DNA of 37,519 bases from Anaerolineales bacterium. GTDB taxonomy: Bacteria; Chloroflexota; Anaerolineae; Anaerolineales; UBA11579. The notes beneath the pieces were generated by a model. The model worked only from the letters and a program-made list of their open reading frames with translations. It had not been told where the DNA came from and made no database searches. The position numbers were made by a program, and so were the translations under genes. The DNA is taken from positions 1 through 37,519 of the forward strand of contig JAFGDK010000027.1 in assembly GCA_016932165.1 (NCBI GenBank). The letters are read 5' to 3'. Shown piece by piece: positions 1 to 7,641 of the stretch. Each line of letters begins with the position of its first letter. Within the stretch, counting starts at the first letter, position 1.

Positions 1-178
1 ACCCAATTTGCTACCTGAATACAAGCCTTAGCGATCCACCTGCTGCACGCCCCCCCGAAGAATCTGGCTGGGCTTATGAACCATCTCTGGGTTGGGGGGT
101 GGGGTAAATCATGGGTCTCTCGCTTGTCTGGGATTAAATTCGGGGTGGGTGATGTTTGTTCACCACTCGAATAACCTT
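1..178. other. Left edge without a recognised gene
   Basis: No complete gene or RNA is recognisable here. A short open frame runs in from the left edge and stops with TAG at 29-31 (its last residues read PEYKP); it could be the C-terminus of a plus-strand gene, but ten codons cannot show that. The stretch is rich in C and G runs near 50 and 95-105. On the minus strand, downstream of the M20 peptidase gene, a small GGTGA/TCACC hairpin can form near 148-164, but it has no T-tract. Confidence 0.3.
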
Positions 179-1537
179 TTACGATTCAGCAAACTCCTTG
201 AGGATGCGGGTGATGTGTTTAGCCCCTTTGAGGTAATGATCAATGACCACATTTTCATTAGGTGCATGGGCTTTGGTGCCTGGATAACCGATGCCGGCAG
301 TAGCGATGGGTAAATTAAGCTCTTCGAGGAAGACATGGTTGGGTCCAGAACCGCCGATCATCGGTACGATCAGCATGGGTTCGCCGTAAGCGTCTTCAGC
401 AGCTTTTACAACAATTTGGACAAAAGGATCATCCGGGTCTGTCCGTCCCGGGGCTTCTCCTCCCAAATAATCGATGTTGACATCCTCAAATCCCTGATTG
501 TTGAGGTGAGATCGCAATTTTTCCTGGATTTCTTCAGGGGTTTGGTTAGGGATGAGGCGGAAATCTACTTTAGCGGAGGCTCTGGCAGGTAAAACAGTTT
601 TCGAGCCTGGGCCTTGGTAACCGGAATCCAGACCGCAGATGGTGCAGGAAGGCTCAAAAACCTCCTGGATGATCAGTTCGGTTCCACCTCGGGTACCTTT
701 GAGGAAATGCTTGACGCCAAAGCGCTGTTTATAGTCCTCAGCCGGGTCTGGGTTGAGTGCAAAGAGATCCCAGTCTCGCTGGGTGGGGGGAATGCAGTTG
801 TCGTAGAAGCCCGGAATTAACACATTTTCATCTACACCTTTGAGGGAATTCAGCGCCCAGACCAGCCGCCAGGCGGCATTGGGGAAGATTGTCCCACCGG
901 TGCCGGAATGGGTGTCAATTGAGGCGGTCTCTACCGATAATTCGACGTAGCAGATGCCGCGCAAGCCGAGTATTTGGAGAGGTGTGCCTTGATGGTTAAT
1001 GGAGCCAAATTCCCAGATACAGGCATCCGCGGCCAGTTTCTCAAGATTGGCTTTCACAAAAGGCGGGATATTTGCGCTGCTGGTCTCCTCCTCGCCCTCA
1101 ATGATGAACTTAACATTACAGGGGAGGTCTCCATCTGCATCCAGAATGGCGTCAATGGCAAACAGCCGGCTGGTGATGTGCCCTTTATCATCACTTACCC
1201 CCCGGGCATAGAGCTTTCCCCCGCGGATCTCAGGTTCAAAAGCTGGGCTCTCCCACAATTCGAGTGGTTCAGGGGGCTGGACATCGTAATGGTTGTAGAA
1301 AAGCAGGGTTTTATCAGATTTGCCTTTTCGGTGGGCGAAAACAATTGGTGCGCCAGCGGTCTGGTGGATCTCTATCTCAAAGCCGCGTTTTTCCAGCATT
1401 TTACCCACTGCTTGAGCGCCTTCCTGTAAGTTTAGCTTTTGGGCTGAAATGGTGGGGATTTTGCAGAAATCACGCAATTCCTGGATGGAGTTATCCAGGT
1501 GATTGGCTAAATAAATATCGATTTGCGTATAGTCCAC
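179..1537 (-). CDS. M20-family dipeptidase-like metallopeptidase
   Basis: A di-zinc peptidase of the M20/M25/M40 family (PepV, CPG2 and carnosinase-like group) that probably cleaves dipeptides or N-acyl amino acids in the cytoplasm. There is no signal peptide. The metal ligands are visible: HYD at residues 83-85, the bridging Asp in VSDDKG near 116, the catalytic/ligand Glu pair in EGEEE at 147-151, and a C-terminal His in a GTKAHAPNE context. The protein is 452 residues, normal for the family, with the dimerisation (lid) domain in the middle. The start is GTG at 1537, preceded by AAGGAG with six bases between. That Shine-Dalgarno overlaps the stop region of the VTT gene 10 bp upstream, so the two genes are probably cotranscribed. 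The exact substrate cannot be read from sequence. Confidence 0.88.
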   Translation of the reverse strand: MDYTQIDIYLANHLDNSIQELRDFCKIPTISAQKLNLQEGAQAVGKMLEKRGFEIEIHQTAGAPIVFAHRKGKSDKTLLFYNHYDVQPPEPLELWESPAFEPEIRGGKLYARGVSDDKGHITSRLFAIDAILDADGDLPCNVKFIIEGEEETSSANIPPFVKANLEKLAADACIWEFGSINHQGTPLQILGLRGICYVELSVETASIDTHSGTGGTIFPNAAWRLVWALNSLKGVDENVLIPGFYDNCIPPTQRDWDLFALNPDPAEDYKQRFGVKHFLKGTRGGTELIIQEVFEPSCTICGLDSGYQGPGSKTVLPARASAKVDFRLIPNQTPEEIQEKLRSHLNNQGFEDVNIDYLGGEAPGRTDPDDPFVQIVVKAAEDAYGEPMLIVPMIGGSGPNHVFLEELNLPIATAGIGYPGTKAHAPNENVVIDHYLKGAKHITRILKEFAES

Positions 1538-1547
1538 TCTGTTCTCC

Positions 1548-2138
1548 TTAGGGGGTTAAAAGTTTATCCAGCCAGGGGGCGTTGAGCACACCTGCACCGG
1601 CGTAGGCAAACACCAGCATTTTAAGGATTTTTCCGATCATGACGTAAAAGAGAAAACGGAACACCGGCATTTTTAGCGCCCCGGCGATCATACCTGCAAG
1701 GTCAAAGAGAGGATTGGGAATAAAGGCCAGAACCGCCACTGTTAGAGGACCATTTCTCTCCATCCAGCTGACCAATTGATCGTAGCGTTCCTGGTTTTCG
1801 ATGACTGCCTGGCCACTGAATCCGGCAAGATAACCGGAAAGTTCTCCAAGGGTGGCCCCAAGCCCGGCTGCGATCCCAACCAGAAGGGGGCTGAATTTTG
1901 CTCCCATGCTGAAGACGATCACCAGGCCGGGGGCAGGGATAATCACTGTGGCATTGGCAAGAATGGATATCAAGAATATGCCAAGATACCCCCAGGATTC
2001 AAATTTCTCGGCCTGATCCTCTGGCATGTAGATGATGTAAACGGTGAGGGCAATTACAAAGAGCAGCGCGACGATGCGAGTTATGGTCAGGCTTAGCGGT
2101 CTCTTCTCTTTGGAGGGCTGGCTAGTTTTGGTATCCAT
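1548..2138 (-). CDS. VTT-domain (DedA/TVP38-like) membrane protein
   Basis: A 196-residue integral membrane protein of the VTT/SNARE-associated (DedA, TVP38, YqaA) superfamily. These proteins are proposed to act as lipid scramblases or transporters. Visible hallmarks are a first membrane helix at about 19-38, a re-entrant-type segment IIPAPGLVIVF near 66-76, the family signature with Glu then GYLAG near 98-106, and the FIPNPLFDLAGMIAG segment near 139-153. There is no clear ribosome-binding site before the ATG at 2138, so the start is less certain than the family. It lies between the cyclophilin gene (105 bp upstream, with a hairpin in the gap) and the M20 peptidase gene (10 bp downstream). 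Which lipid it handles is unknown. Confidence 0.82.
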   Translation of the reverse strand: MDTKTSQPSKEKRPLSLTITRIVALLFVIALTVYIIYMPEDQAEKFESWGYLGIFLISILANATVIIPAPGLVIVFSMGAKFSPLLVGIAAGLGATLGELSGYLAGFSGQAVIENQERYDQLVSWMERNGPLTVAVLAFIPNPLFDLAGMIAGALKMPVFRFLFYVMIGKILKMLVFAYAGAGVLNAPWLDKLLTP

Positions 2139-2168
2139 TTATTGCAATGGTGGCTTGTTATTTCAAAT

Positions 2169-2202
2169 GGAGGGTTCCTCCCCTACGGGCTGAGAACCCT
2201 CC
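2169..2202. terminator. Hairpin between cyclophilin and VTT genes
   Basis: Perfect 9-bp arms GGAGGGTTC (2169-2177) and GAACCCTCC (2194-2202), with a small CCC/GGG inner stem. On the minus strand, where the flanking genes lie, no T-run follows. It may be a weak terminator, an attenuator or an mRNA-processing stem within the operon. Confidence 0.35.
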
Positions 2203-2243
2203 AAGGTGAGTTTTTCAGCGATCTTTGGCTGGGGGTTGGGGCT

Positions 2244-2756
2244 TTATGCTTCCACAATTTCGACGGCGTTGATCTTGACTGCCGGGCTGTGGATCATATT
2301 GGGATCGCGGGCAGGGATGTTCATCAGCGTGTCTTCGCCGTCGACGAGTTCACCGAACACGGTGTGCTTCCCATCCAGCCAGGGGGTGGCCCCGTGAGTG
2401 ATGAAGAATTGGGAACCGTTGGTGCCGGGGCCGGCATTGGCCATTGAGAGGATGCCGCGCTTATCATGTTTAAGATCGGGGTGGAATTCATCTCTGAATT
2501 TGTAACCAGGACCGCCGCGGCCGGTACCGGTGGGGTCTCCGCCCTGTACCATGAAATTATCAATTACCCGGTGAAAAATGGTGCCATCGTAATAGCCCTC
2601 GCGGGAGAGGAAAACGAAATTGTTAACGGTCACCGGGGTTTTATCTGCAAAGAGTTTGATCTTCATATCGCCAACGTCTGTCTTGATGACGGCGTGATAG
2701 GTCCTCTTGAGATCGATGATCAAGTCTGGCTGGGTATTCCATTGTTTGGTTGTCAT
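2244..2756 (-). CDS. Cyclophilin-type peptidyl-prolyl isomerase
   Basis: A 170-residue cyclophilin catalysing cis-trans isomerisation of Xaa-Pro bonds, probably as a cytoplasmic folding helper because no signal peptide or membrane helix is present. The active-site core is intact: FHRVI with the catalytic Arg, [12 protein letters not shown], the [16 protein letters not shown] segment, and [10 protein letters not shown] in place of the usual Trp-Leu-Asp loop. The frame is open for 27 codons further upstream, but I chose the ATG at 2756 because AAAGGA lies about 7 bases upstream and the longer frame would overlap udk. It starts 19 bp after the udk stop, so the two are probably cotranscribed. Confidence 0.93.
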   Translation of the reverse strand: MTTKQWNTQPDLIIDLKRTYHAVIKTDVGDMKIKLFADKTPVTVNNFVFLSREGYYDGTIFHRVIDNFMVQGGDPTGTGRGGPGYKFRDEFHPDLKHDKRGILSMANAGPGTNGSQFFITHGATPWLDGKHTVFGELVDGEDTLMNIPARDPNMIHSPAVKINAVEIVEA

Positions 2757-2775
2757 TGGGTATCCTTTCTTGGGA

Positions 2776-3429
2776 TCAGGGAGTAGTATTCTGGCTTTTG
2801 AGTTCTTCAACCAGTTTTTGAATTCTGGCGGTGACAATGTCTAAAGCTACCTGGTTGTAACCACCTTCGGGAATAATGATATCCGCGTAGCGCTTGGAGG
2901 GTTCGACAAATTCAAGGTGCATGGGGCGGACAGTTTTTTCATATTGAGTCAGGACTGATTCTATTGTGCGGCCTCGTTCTGTGATATCCCGACGGATCCG
3001 GCGCGTGAGGCGGATATCGGCATCTGTGTCTACAAAAATTTTAACATCACACATCTCACGAACATGCCGTTCGGAGAAGATCAGGATTCCTTCTACAAGG
3101 ATGACCGGATTGGCTTTGATCGGAATCGCCTCCTGGGTGCGTGAATGTGTGGTGAAATCATACACCGGTAATTCAATATCATGTCCCTCCCTGAGGGATT
3201 TAATATGTTCAACCATGAGTTGGGAGTCCAGGGAATCTGGATGATCGAAATTTATTTTTACTCTCTGGTTGGGGGGCAGATCGGAGAGGTCTTTGTAATA
3301 GGCATCATGCGGTAAGTAGGAGATATATTCAGCGCCAACGATTTTTACGATCTCATTGGCCACGGTTGTCTTCCCTGAACCTGTGCCGCCGGCAATCCCA
3401 ATCACAAGAGAATCATTGAATTTGGTCAT
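2776..3429 (-). CDS. udk: Uridine kinase
   Basis: A P-loop kinase that phosphorylates uridine and cytidine to UMP and CMP in pyrimidine salvage. Walker A GGTGSGKT is at residues 14-21, followed by the [11 protein letters not shown] and NFDHPDSLD substrate-binding segments and VYDFTTHSR, all typical of Udk. At 217 residues the length is standard. The frame could extend to a TTG 13 codons upstream, but the ATG at 3429 matches the conserved N-terminus. A TATAAT box lies only 6 bases before this ATG, so the transcript is probably leaderless or nearly so, and no Shine-Dalgarno is seen. It is the first gene of the minus-strand group with the cyclophilin, VTT and M20 genes. Confidence 0.95.
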   Translation of the reverse strand: MTKFNDSLVIGIAGGTGSGKTTVANEIVKIVGAEYISYLPHDAYYKDLSDLPPNQRVKINFDHPDSLDSQLMVEHIKSLREGHDIELPVYDFTTHSRTQEAIPIKANPVILVEGILIFSERHVREMCDVKIFVDTDADIRLTRRIRRDITERGRTIESVLTQYEKTVRPMHLEFVEPSKRYADIIIPEGGYNQVALDIVTARIQKLVEELKSQNTTP

Positions 3430-3443
3430 GGTTTGATTATAAT
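3416..3443 (+). promoter_or_regulatory. Promoter of the divergent M20 peptidase gene
   Basis: TTGAAT (3416-3421), a 16-bp spacer, then TATAAT (3438-3443). The overlapping bases ATTATAAT (3436-3443) are their own reverse complement, so both divergent promoters use one -10 block. This would leave a leader of about 50 nt before the M20 start. Confidence 0.55.
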
Positions 3444-3464
3444 GGCAACAAAGTAATAAGTGAA
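3436..3464 (-). promoter_or_regulatory. udk promoter (minus), leaderless type
   Basis: Read on the minus strand: TTCACT (3459-3464), a 17-bp spacer, then TATAAT (3436-3441). Transcription would begin about at the udk ATG (3429). Its -10 shares bases with the plus-strand promoter of the divergent M20 gene. Confidence 0.6.
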
Positions 3465-3502
3465 CCAAATGAGCCCAATTTGGGAACGATTGAGGAGGAA
3501 TG

Positions 3503-4822
3503 ATGAGTCTTCACCGCGAGCCAGAAAGATTATTGCAAAAACTGATCCAATTTGATACTACCAATCCGCCGGGGAACGAACGAGCGTGCATTGAATTTAT
3601 CCGCGATCTGCTGCTGGAGGTGGGAATTGAAAGTGAGGTTTATGCAAAAACCCCCGAACGTCCAAATCTGGTTGCCAGGATCAAAGGACGAGGCGAAGCA
3701 CCGCCATTAATGTTATACGGCCATGTGGATGTGGTTACCACTGGCGGCCAAATATGGAAGTTGCCGCCGTTTGAAGGGCAGCTTGAGGATGGGTTTATCT
3801 GGGGACGCGGGGCATTGGACATGAAAAGCGGGGTGGCGATGCAGGTGGCTGCTTTTATGCGCTTGAAAGAAGACGGAGTGGTTCCAGCCGGGGATGTGGT
3901 TCTGATGTCGCTGTCTGATGAAGAGGTTTCTGCGGGTTATGGGGCGAAATATATGGTGGAGAACCATCCTGAGGTGTTTGAGGGTGTAAGGTATGCGCTG
4001 GGTGAGTTCGGTGGATTTAATCTCACCCTGGGGGGCAAGAGATTTTATCCAATCCAGGTGGCTGAAAAACAATTATGTACGCTAGAATTGATCATCCGGG
4101 GACCAGGAGGACACGGATCATCAATCGTTGAGAACAGCGCTTCGAGTAAGCTGGCGGTGGTGCTGGACCGGCTGAACAATCGGCGGACCCCGGTCCATAT
4201 CCCAGACCCAACGCGCACAATGATTGAGGGAATTGCGGCGGAGTCTGGGTTATTCTTGAGGATGGGGATGGAGGCACTTTTGATCCCCATCTTGACAGAC
4301 TGGCTGCTGAAGAAATTAGGCAGAATTGGGATGACCTTCATGCTGATGTTCCATAATACGACCAGCCCGACGATCATTAGGGGGGGAGACAAGTCGAATG
4401 TGGTACCGAGTGAGATCAAGGTCACTGTTGATGGGCGGATGCTGCCGGGGATGAAACCAGAATTGTTTGTTGCCGAGGTGCGCAACCTGATTGGTTTTGG
4501 CGAAGAAGATGTTGAGATTAATGTGGTACGGTATGAACCCGGACCTGATAAGAGTGACTTGGGATTGTTTGAACAGCTATCTGAGGCTCTCAAAACCTCG
4601 GACCCCGATGGGGTGCCGGTGCCTTATCTTCTGACAGCAGTCACAGATGCCCGTCACCTTGCTGAGCTTGGTATCCAGTCCTATGGGTTTACGCCGATGA
4701 AATTGCCTGAGGGCTTTGCATTCTTTGATCTGGCGCACAATGCGGATGAACGGATACCGGTGGAGGCAGTTGGCTTTGGCACAGAGACGATCTATGAGGT
4801 GCTGAAGAATTATCGAGGTTAA
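3503..4822 (+). CDS. M20-family (ArgE/DapE-type) metallohydrolase
   Basis: A 439-residue di-zinc amidohydrolase of the ArgE/DapE/acetylornithine-deacetylase branch of M20, cleaving an N-acyl or peptide bond of unknown substrate. Metal-site motifs are GHVDVV at about 73-78, GRGALDMKSG with the bridging Asp near 106, SDEEVSAG with the Glu pair near 140, and FFDLAHNADE with the C-terminal His. A central GGHGSS segment belongs to the dimerisation domain. Two ATGs are adjacent, at 3500 and 3503. AGGAGG at 3493-3498 leaves only one base before the first and four before the second, so 3503 is preferred. It is unrelated in detail to the 179-1537 peptidase. The convergent tRNA-Thr gene ends 8 bp beyond the stop. 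Confidence 0.88.
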   Translation: MSLHREPERLLQKLIQFDTTNPPGNERACIEFIRDLLLEVGIESEVYAKTPERPNLVARIKGRGEAPPLMLYGHVDVVTTGGQIWKLPPFEGQLEDGFIWGRGALDMKSGVAMQVAAFMRLKEDGVVPAGDVVLMSLSDEEVSAGYGAKYMVENHPEVFEGVRYALGEFGGFNLTLGGKRFYPIQVAEKQLCTLELIIRGPGGHGSSIVENSASSKLAVVLDRLNNRRTPVHIPDPTRTMIEGIAAESGLFLRMGMEALLIPILTDWLLKKLGRIGMTFMLMFHNTTSPTIIRGGDKSNVVPSEIKVTVDGRMLPGMKPELFVAEVRNLIGFGEEDVEINVVRYEPGPDKSDLGLFEQLSEALKTSDPDGVPVPYLLTAVTDARHLAELGIQSYGFTPMKLPEGFAFFDLAHNADERIPVEAVGFGTETIYEVLKNYRG

Positions 4823-4830
4823 ATAATCAG

Positions 4831-4903
4831 AGCCACCGGTGGGATTTGAACCCACGACCCATCGCTTACGAAGCGATTGCTCTGCCGGCTGAGCTACGGT
4901 GGC
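4831..4903 (-). tRNA. tRNA-Thr (anticodon CGT)
   Basis: A full cloverleaf on the minus strand. The 7-bp acceptor stem GCCACCG/CGGTGGC is perfect, the D arm has GCTCAGCCGGCAGAGC, and the anticodon stem ATCGC/GCGAT encloses loop TTCGTAA, giving anticodon CGT (complement at 4868-4870). The T arm GTGGGTTCAAATCCCAC is perfect. The 73-nt span ends with an unpaired T as discriminator, and CCA is not encoded. It reads ACG codons. Confidence 0.96.
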
Positions 4904-4939
4904 GTTCGATGGTATCATACTAGGCGGTTAGCGGGCAGA

Positions 4940-4969
4940 ATTATACCAGGGGAATAGGGCTGGTGGCAA
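4940..4969 (-). promoter_or_regulatory. Promoter of the tRNA-Thr gene
   Basis: On the minus strand TTGCCA (4964-4969), an 18-bp spacer and a perfect TATAAT (4940-4945). The tRNA 5' end is 37 bp downstream, which fits a short 5' leader removed by RNase P. Confidence 0.65.
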
Positions 4970-5045
4970 GAAGCTGGTAAATTGGAGGAAGATTGGATCG
5001 GGCCGGAAAGAACATGAATTGCTTGACCAGGCGGAATAAGATATG

Positions 5046-5077
5046 TTGGAATCCTGGATAATCCAGAACTTGGAATC
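5046..5077. promoter_or_regulatory. Possible operator: palindrome between direct repeats
   Basis: CTGGATAATCCAG (5054-5066) is a perfect 13-bp palindrome with a single central base. It sits between two copies of TTGGAATC (5046-5053 and 5070-5077) whose starts are 24 bp apart. It lies just upstream of the glycosyltransferase start at 5100. The geometry suits a dimeric repressor, but there is no direct evidence of binding. Confidence 0.3.
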
Positions 5078-5099
5078 GGGGTCAAGAAGAGACAAACCA

Positions 5100-6332
5100 A
5101 TGCGGATCGCGATGATCTCGTATCATACTTGCCCGCTAGCTACCTTGGGCGGGAAGGATACCGGGGGGATGAACGTGTACGTGCGGGAACTGTCACGCCA
5201 ACTAGGGCGAATGGGGATCGGGGTGGATGTTTTCACACGATCACAGGATGAGCATGTGCCGCACGTAGTTCACGATCTGGGTTTTGGCAACCGGGTGTTC
5301 CATGTGCGAGCAGGGCCTGAGCTCCCGATGCCCAAAAAAGAACTGGCAGACTATATCCCCGAATTTGTTGAGCACAGCCTGGCATTGGTTGAGGAGAGAG
5401 CCTGCGCCTATGATCTGATCCATTCTCATTACTGGATGTCTGGAATTGTGGGGAAAGAGTTGAAGCAAGCCTGGGGAGTCCCAATGATACATATGTTCCA
5501 CACACTTGGGTTGATGAAGAACCGGATTGCCGGCGAAGGGGAATATGAGGGGGATTACCGGATCAAGGGGGAGCGGGAAGTTCTCAGACATGCAGACAAG
5601 ATTATTGTGGCCACCCAGGCAGAACTGGCCCAACTTCAATGGCTGTATGAGGTTCGGACTGACAATATGGTGGTAATCCCACCGGGAGTAAATACTGGGC
5701 GTTTCTATCCGATCAACCAGAGGGATGCGCGCGAATATATCGCACTCGGCTGCGGGATGAAGATGCTGCTGTTTGTGGGGCGAATTGAACCGCTGAAGGG
5801 GGTGGATATCCTGCTGCGCGCTTTAGCAATTTTGCACGAACGCGGGGTGATGAAAAAGTTCCAGATCTGTCTGGCGATCATTGGCGGAGATGCGGGGATC
5901 AGTGAGCAAGAGATGTCGGTGGAGATGGCAAAATTAATGGAGCTGCGCCGTCAATTAGACCTGGAAGAAGTAGTCACCTTTCTGGGAAAACGCAGTCAGG
6001 ATACCCTGCCCTATTATTATTCGGCAGCAGATGTGGTGGTGATGCCCTCACATTACGAATCCTTTGGGATGGTGGCGCTGGAAGCGATGGCCTGCGGCAC
6101 CCCTGTGGTAGCGTCTCAGGTGGGCGGGTTAGCTTATCTGATACAGGATGGAGAGACTGGATACCATGTGCGGGGGAATGACCCCGAGGAGCTGGCGAAA
6201 CGACTTTTTGACCTGATTTCCGATGATGAATTGCACGCCGAGATGAGTGAGAAGGCGGCAGCTTATGCAAAGGAATATTCCTGGGCGATGATTGCCGGGA
6301 GGATCGAAGAAGTATATAACAAGCTGGTTTGA
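5100..6332 (+). CDS. GT4-family glycosyltransferase (MshA/sucrose-synthase-like)
   Basis: A retaining GT-B glycosyltransferase of family GT4, 410 residues. The N-terminal half has the donor/acceptor loop GGKDTGGMNVYVREL near residues 17-31, the signature of the MshA, sucrose synthase and sucrose-phosphate synthase branch. The C-terminal half has FVGRIEPLKG (phosphate-binding Arg and Lys) and the EX7E motif ESFGMVALE followed by AMACGTPVVAS. The frame is open upstream to 5043, but the conserved N-terminus MRIAMISYHT begins at 5100, where only a weak AAGAAGAGA precedes. It probably adds a sugar from an NDP donor to inositol phosphate or another small acceptor. A CDP-alcohol phosphatidyltransferase elsewhere in the window would fit an inositol route, but that link is inference. 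Confidence 0.85.
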   Translation: MRIAMISYHTCPLATLGGKDTGGMNVYVRELSRQLGRMGIGVDVFTRSQDEHVPHVVHDLGFGNRVFHVRAGPELPMPKKELADYIPEFVEHSLALVEERACAYDLIHSHYWMSGIVGKELKQAWGVPMIHMFHTLGLMKNRIAGEGEYEGDYRIKGEREVLRHADKIIVATQAELAQLQWLYEVRTDNMVVIPPGVNTGRFYPINQRDAREYIALGCGMKMLLFVGRIEPLKGVDILLRALAILHERGVMKKFQICLAIIGGDAGISEQEMSVEMAKLMELRRQLDLEEVVTFLGKRSQDTLPYYYSAADVVVMPSHYESFGMVALEAMACGTPVVASQVGGLAYLIQDGETGYHVRGNDPEELAKRLFDLISDDELHAEMSEKAAAYAKEYSWAMIAGRIEEVYNKLV

Positions 6333-6390
6333 ACCAATCGACCCGATATGCGAAAGGCTTCTGGGTGACCCGAGTTATTTGGGAGAAGAA

Positions 6391-6420
6391 ATAAACGGCG
6401 AAGATTTCCTCGCCGTTTAT
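6391..6420. terminator. Bidirectional terminator hairpin
   Basis: Perfect 11-bp arms ATAAACGGCGA (6391-6401) and TCGCCGTTTAT (6410-6420) with an 8-base loop, placed between two convergent genes. On the minus strand it is followed by TTTCTTCT, which suits termination of the secreted repeat protein gene. On the plus strand the tail is weaker. Confidence 0.75.
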
Positions 6421-6438
6421 GATGGTGATAAATCGGGA

Positions 6439-7530
6439 TTATTTGTTCGCGAACCAGTCGTAGGCGTAATAGCCGGTAGCTGGACTTTCAAAGCGGATGG
6501 CAATCAGGGATTCTCCTTTGAGGCTGTCAGGGATGTTGTAAGTGGCAGTGAAAGTGCCAGATGCGCTGGTGGTTTGGCTGGCGACCAGGACGCCGCCAAC
6601 CCCCTTGGTGCCGAATTTTCCCATGTAGACTTTATAGGTATCGTTGGTTGTAAAGTTGGTGCCCTTTACTTCCACTTTTTGATCCTTTGTGATCTGAAGG
6701 AAGACCACTCCCGGGATGGTGCCCTTTCCATTTGGCGGGTACCCAATGCTGGTGGAGGGTGTGGTTGGGGAGGGCGAGATTGGGGTACTGGAGCTTGCGG
6801 CGGTTTGGTTGATGAACCAATCGTAGGCGTAGTAGCCAGTGACCGGACTTTGGAAGCGGATGGCTAACCTGGCTTCTGCCTTGAGTGAGTCCGGTACATT
6901 GAATGTTTTCGTGAAGGTACCGGAGTCGTTGGTTTCAAAGGTGGCCACCTTGACCCCACCGACCCCTTTGGTGCCCATCTTGCCGATGTACACATTGTAG
7001 GTATCCTTGGTGGTGAAGTTCTTGCCTTGCACAGTGACATCAACGCCCTTGGTGACTTCAGTGATCTTGGTGTTAGGGATTGTGTTCTTGCCAGCTGGTG
7101 GATAGCCCCAACTGCTGCCGGATGGATTCGGCGTGACGGCAGGCTCACCAGAGGTGGTGGGTTTGTCTTTGTTCCAGAACCAGTTATAGGAGTAGTAGCC
7201 GGTGGTAGGAGATTGCAGACGGATGGCGATTGTGGTGAGATCTTTTAGACTGGCAGGGATATTGTAGGTGGCTGTGAATATGCCTGTTCCAGCGTTTTGA
7301 GAAGCCACGACAACACCGCCGACCCCGCGAGTGCCAAATTTGCCCATGGTGACAGTGTAAATATCGTTGGGGATGAAATTTTGGCCTTTGATGGTAACCG
7401 TCTTGCCATAATCGACAGCCTGGATGGTGAAGGTCGGGATGACAAGAGCTGGTCTGGCTGCTGAAGTCAGCTGTGAGAAAATCAGTGAGAATAGAACGAT
7501 TGCCAAGATGAGGGTAAACTTTTTCTTCAT
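6439..7530 (-). CDS. Secreted three-repeat protein
   Basis: I recognise no named family. The 363-residue protein begins with a classic signal peptide (KKK, a hydrophobic stretch to about 20, a likely cut near 24-26). It then has three similar repeats of about 90 residues at roughly 31-120, 151-242 and 272-363. Each repeat has the same skeleton: an IP start, a (K)GxNF turn, (D)TYxVxMGKxGTxGVGG, a (G)TFTxTxNIPxSL strand pair, then IAIRxxSPxTGYYxYxWF. Gly/Pro/Ser linkers between repeats end in GYPPxGK. There are no cysteines. The pattern suggests all-beta, Ig-like modules on the cell surface. The Shine-Dalgarno AGGAGG is 5 bases from the ATG. It is paralogous to the plus-strand protein at 11557-13089. 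Confidence 0.8.
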   Translation of the reverse strand: MKKKFTLILAIVLFSLIFSQLTSAARPALVIPTFTIQAVDYGKTVTIKGQNFIPNDIYTVTMGKFGTRGVGGVVVASQNAGTGIFTATYNIPASLKDLTTIAIRLQSPTTGYYSYNWFWNKDKPTTSGEPAVTPNPSGSSWGYPPAGKNTIPNTKITEVTKGVDVTVQGKNFTTKDTYNVYIGKMGTKGVGGVKVATFETNDSGTFTKTFNVPDSLKAEARLAIRFQSPVTGYYAYDWFINQTAASSSTPISPSPTTPSTSIGYPPNGKGTIPGVVFLQITKDQKVEVKGTNFTTNDTYKVYMGKFGTKGVGGVLVASQTTSASGTFTATYNIPDSLKGESLIAIRFESPATGYYAYDWFANK

Positions 7531-7571
7531 TTTTTCCTCCTAAGAGAAGGGTGTGAATTCCTATCATTATC

Positions 7572-7600
7572 ACTATATAGCAAAATTGAGGAGGGAACAA
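7572..7600 (-). promoter_or_regulatory. Promoter of the three-repeat protein gene
   Basis: On the minus strand TTGTTC (7595-7600), 17-bp spacer, TATAGT (7572-7577). The paralogue at 11557 has the same -10 hexamer and spacing, which may indicate similar expression. Confidence 0.45.
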
Positions 7601-7641
7601 CAGGAGAACAGGGCAAATCTGGGTTGAACGGCTGCAAATTG

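Noticed and set aside
2-31. Possible C-terminus of a plus-strand gene ending in TAG
   Set aside because: Only ten codons are visible, which any random frame can supply.
4577-4918. 113-codon minus-strand ORF over the tRNA
   Set aside because: Reads through the tRNA-Thr gene (giving the familiar VVGSNPTGG translation of a tRNA) and antisense of the M20 gene.
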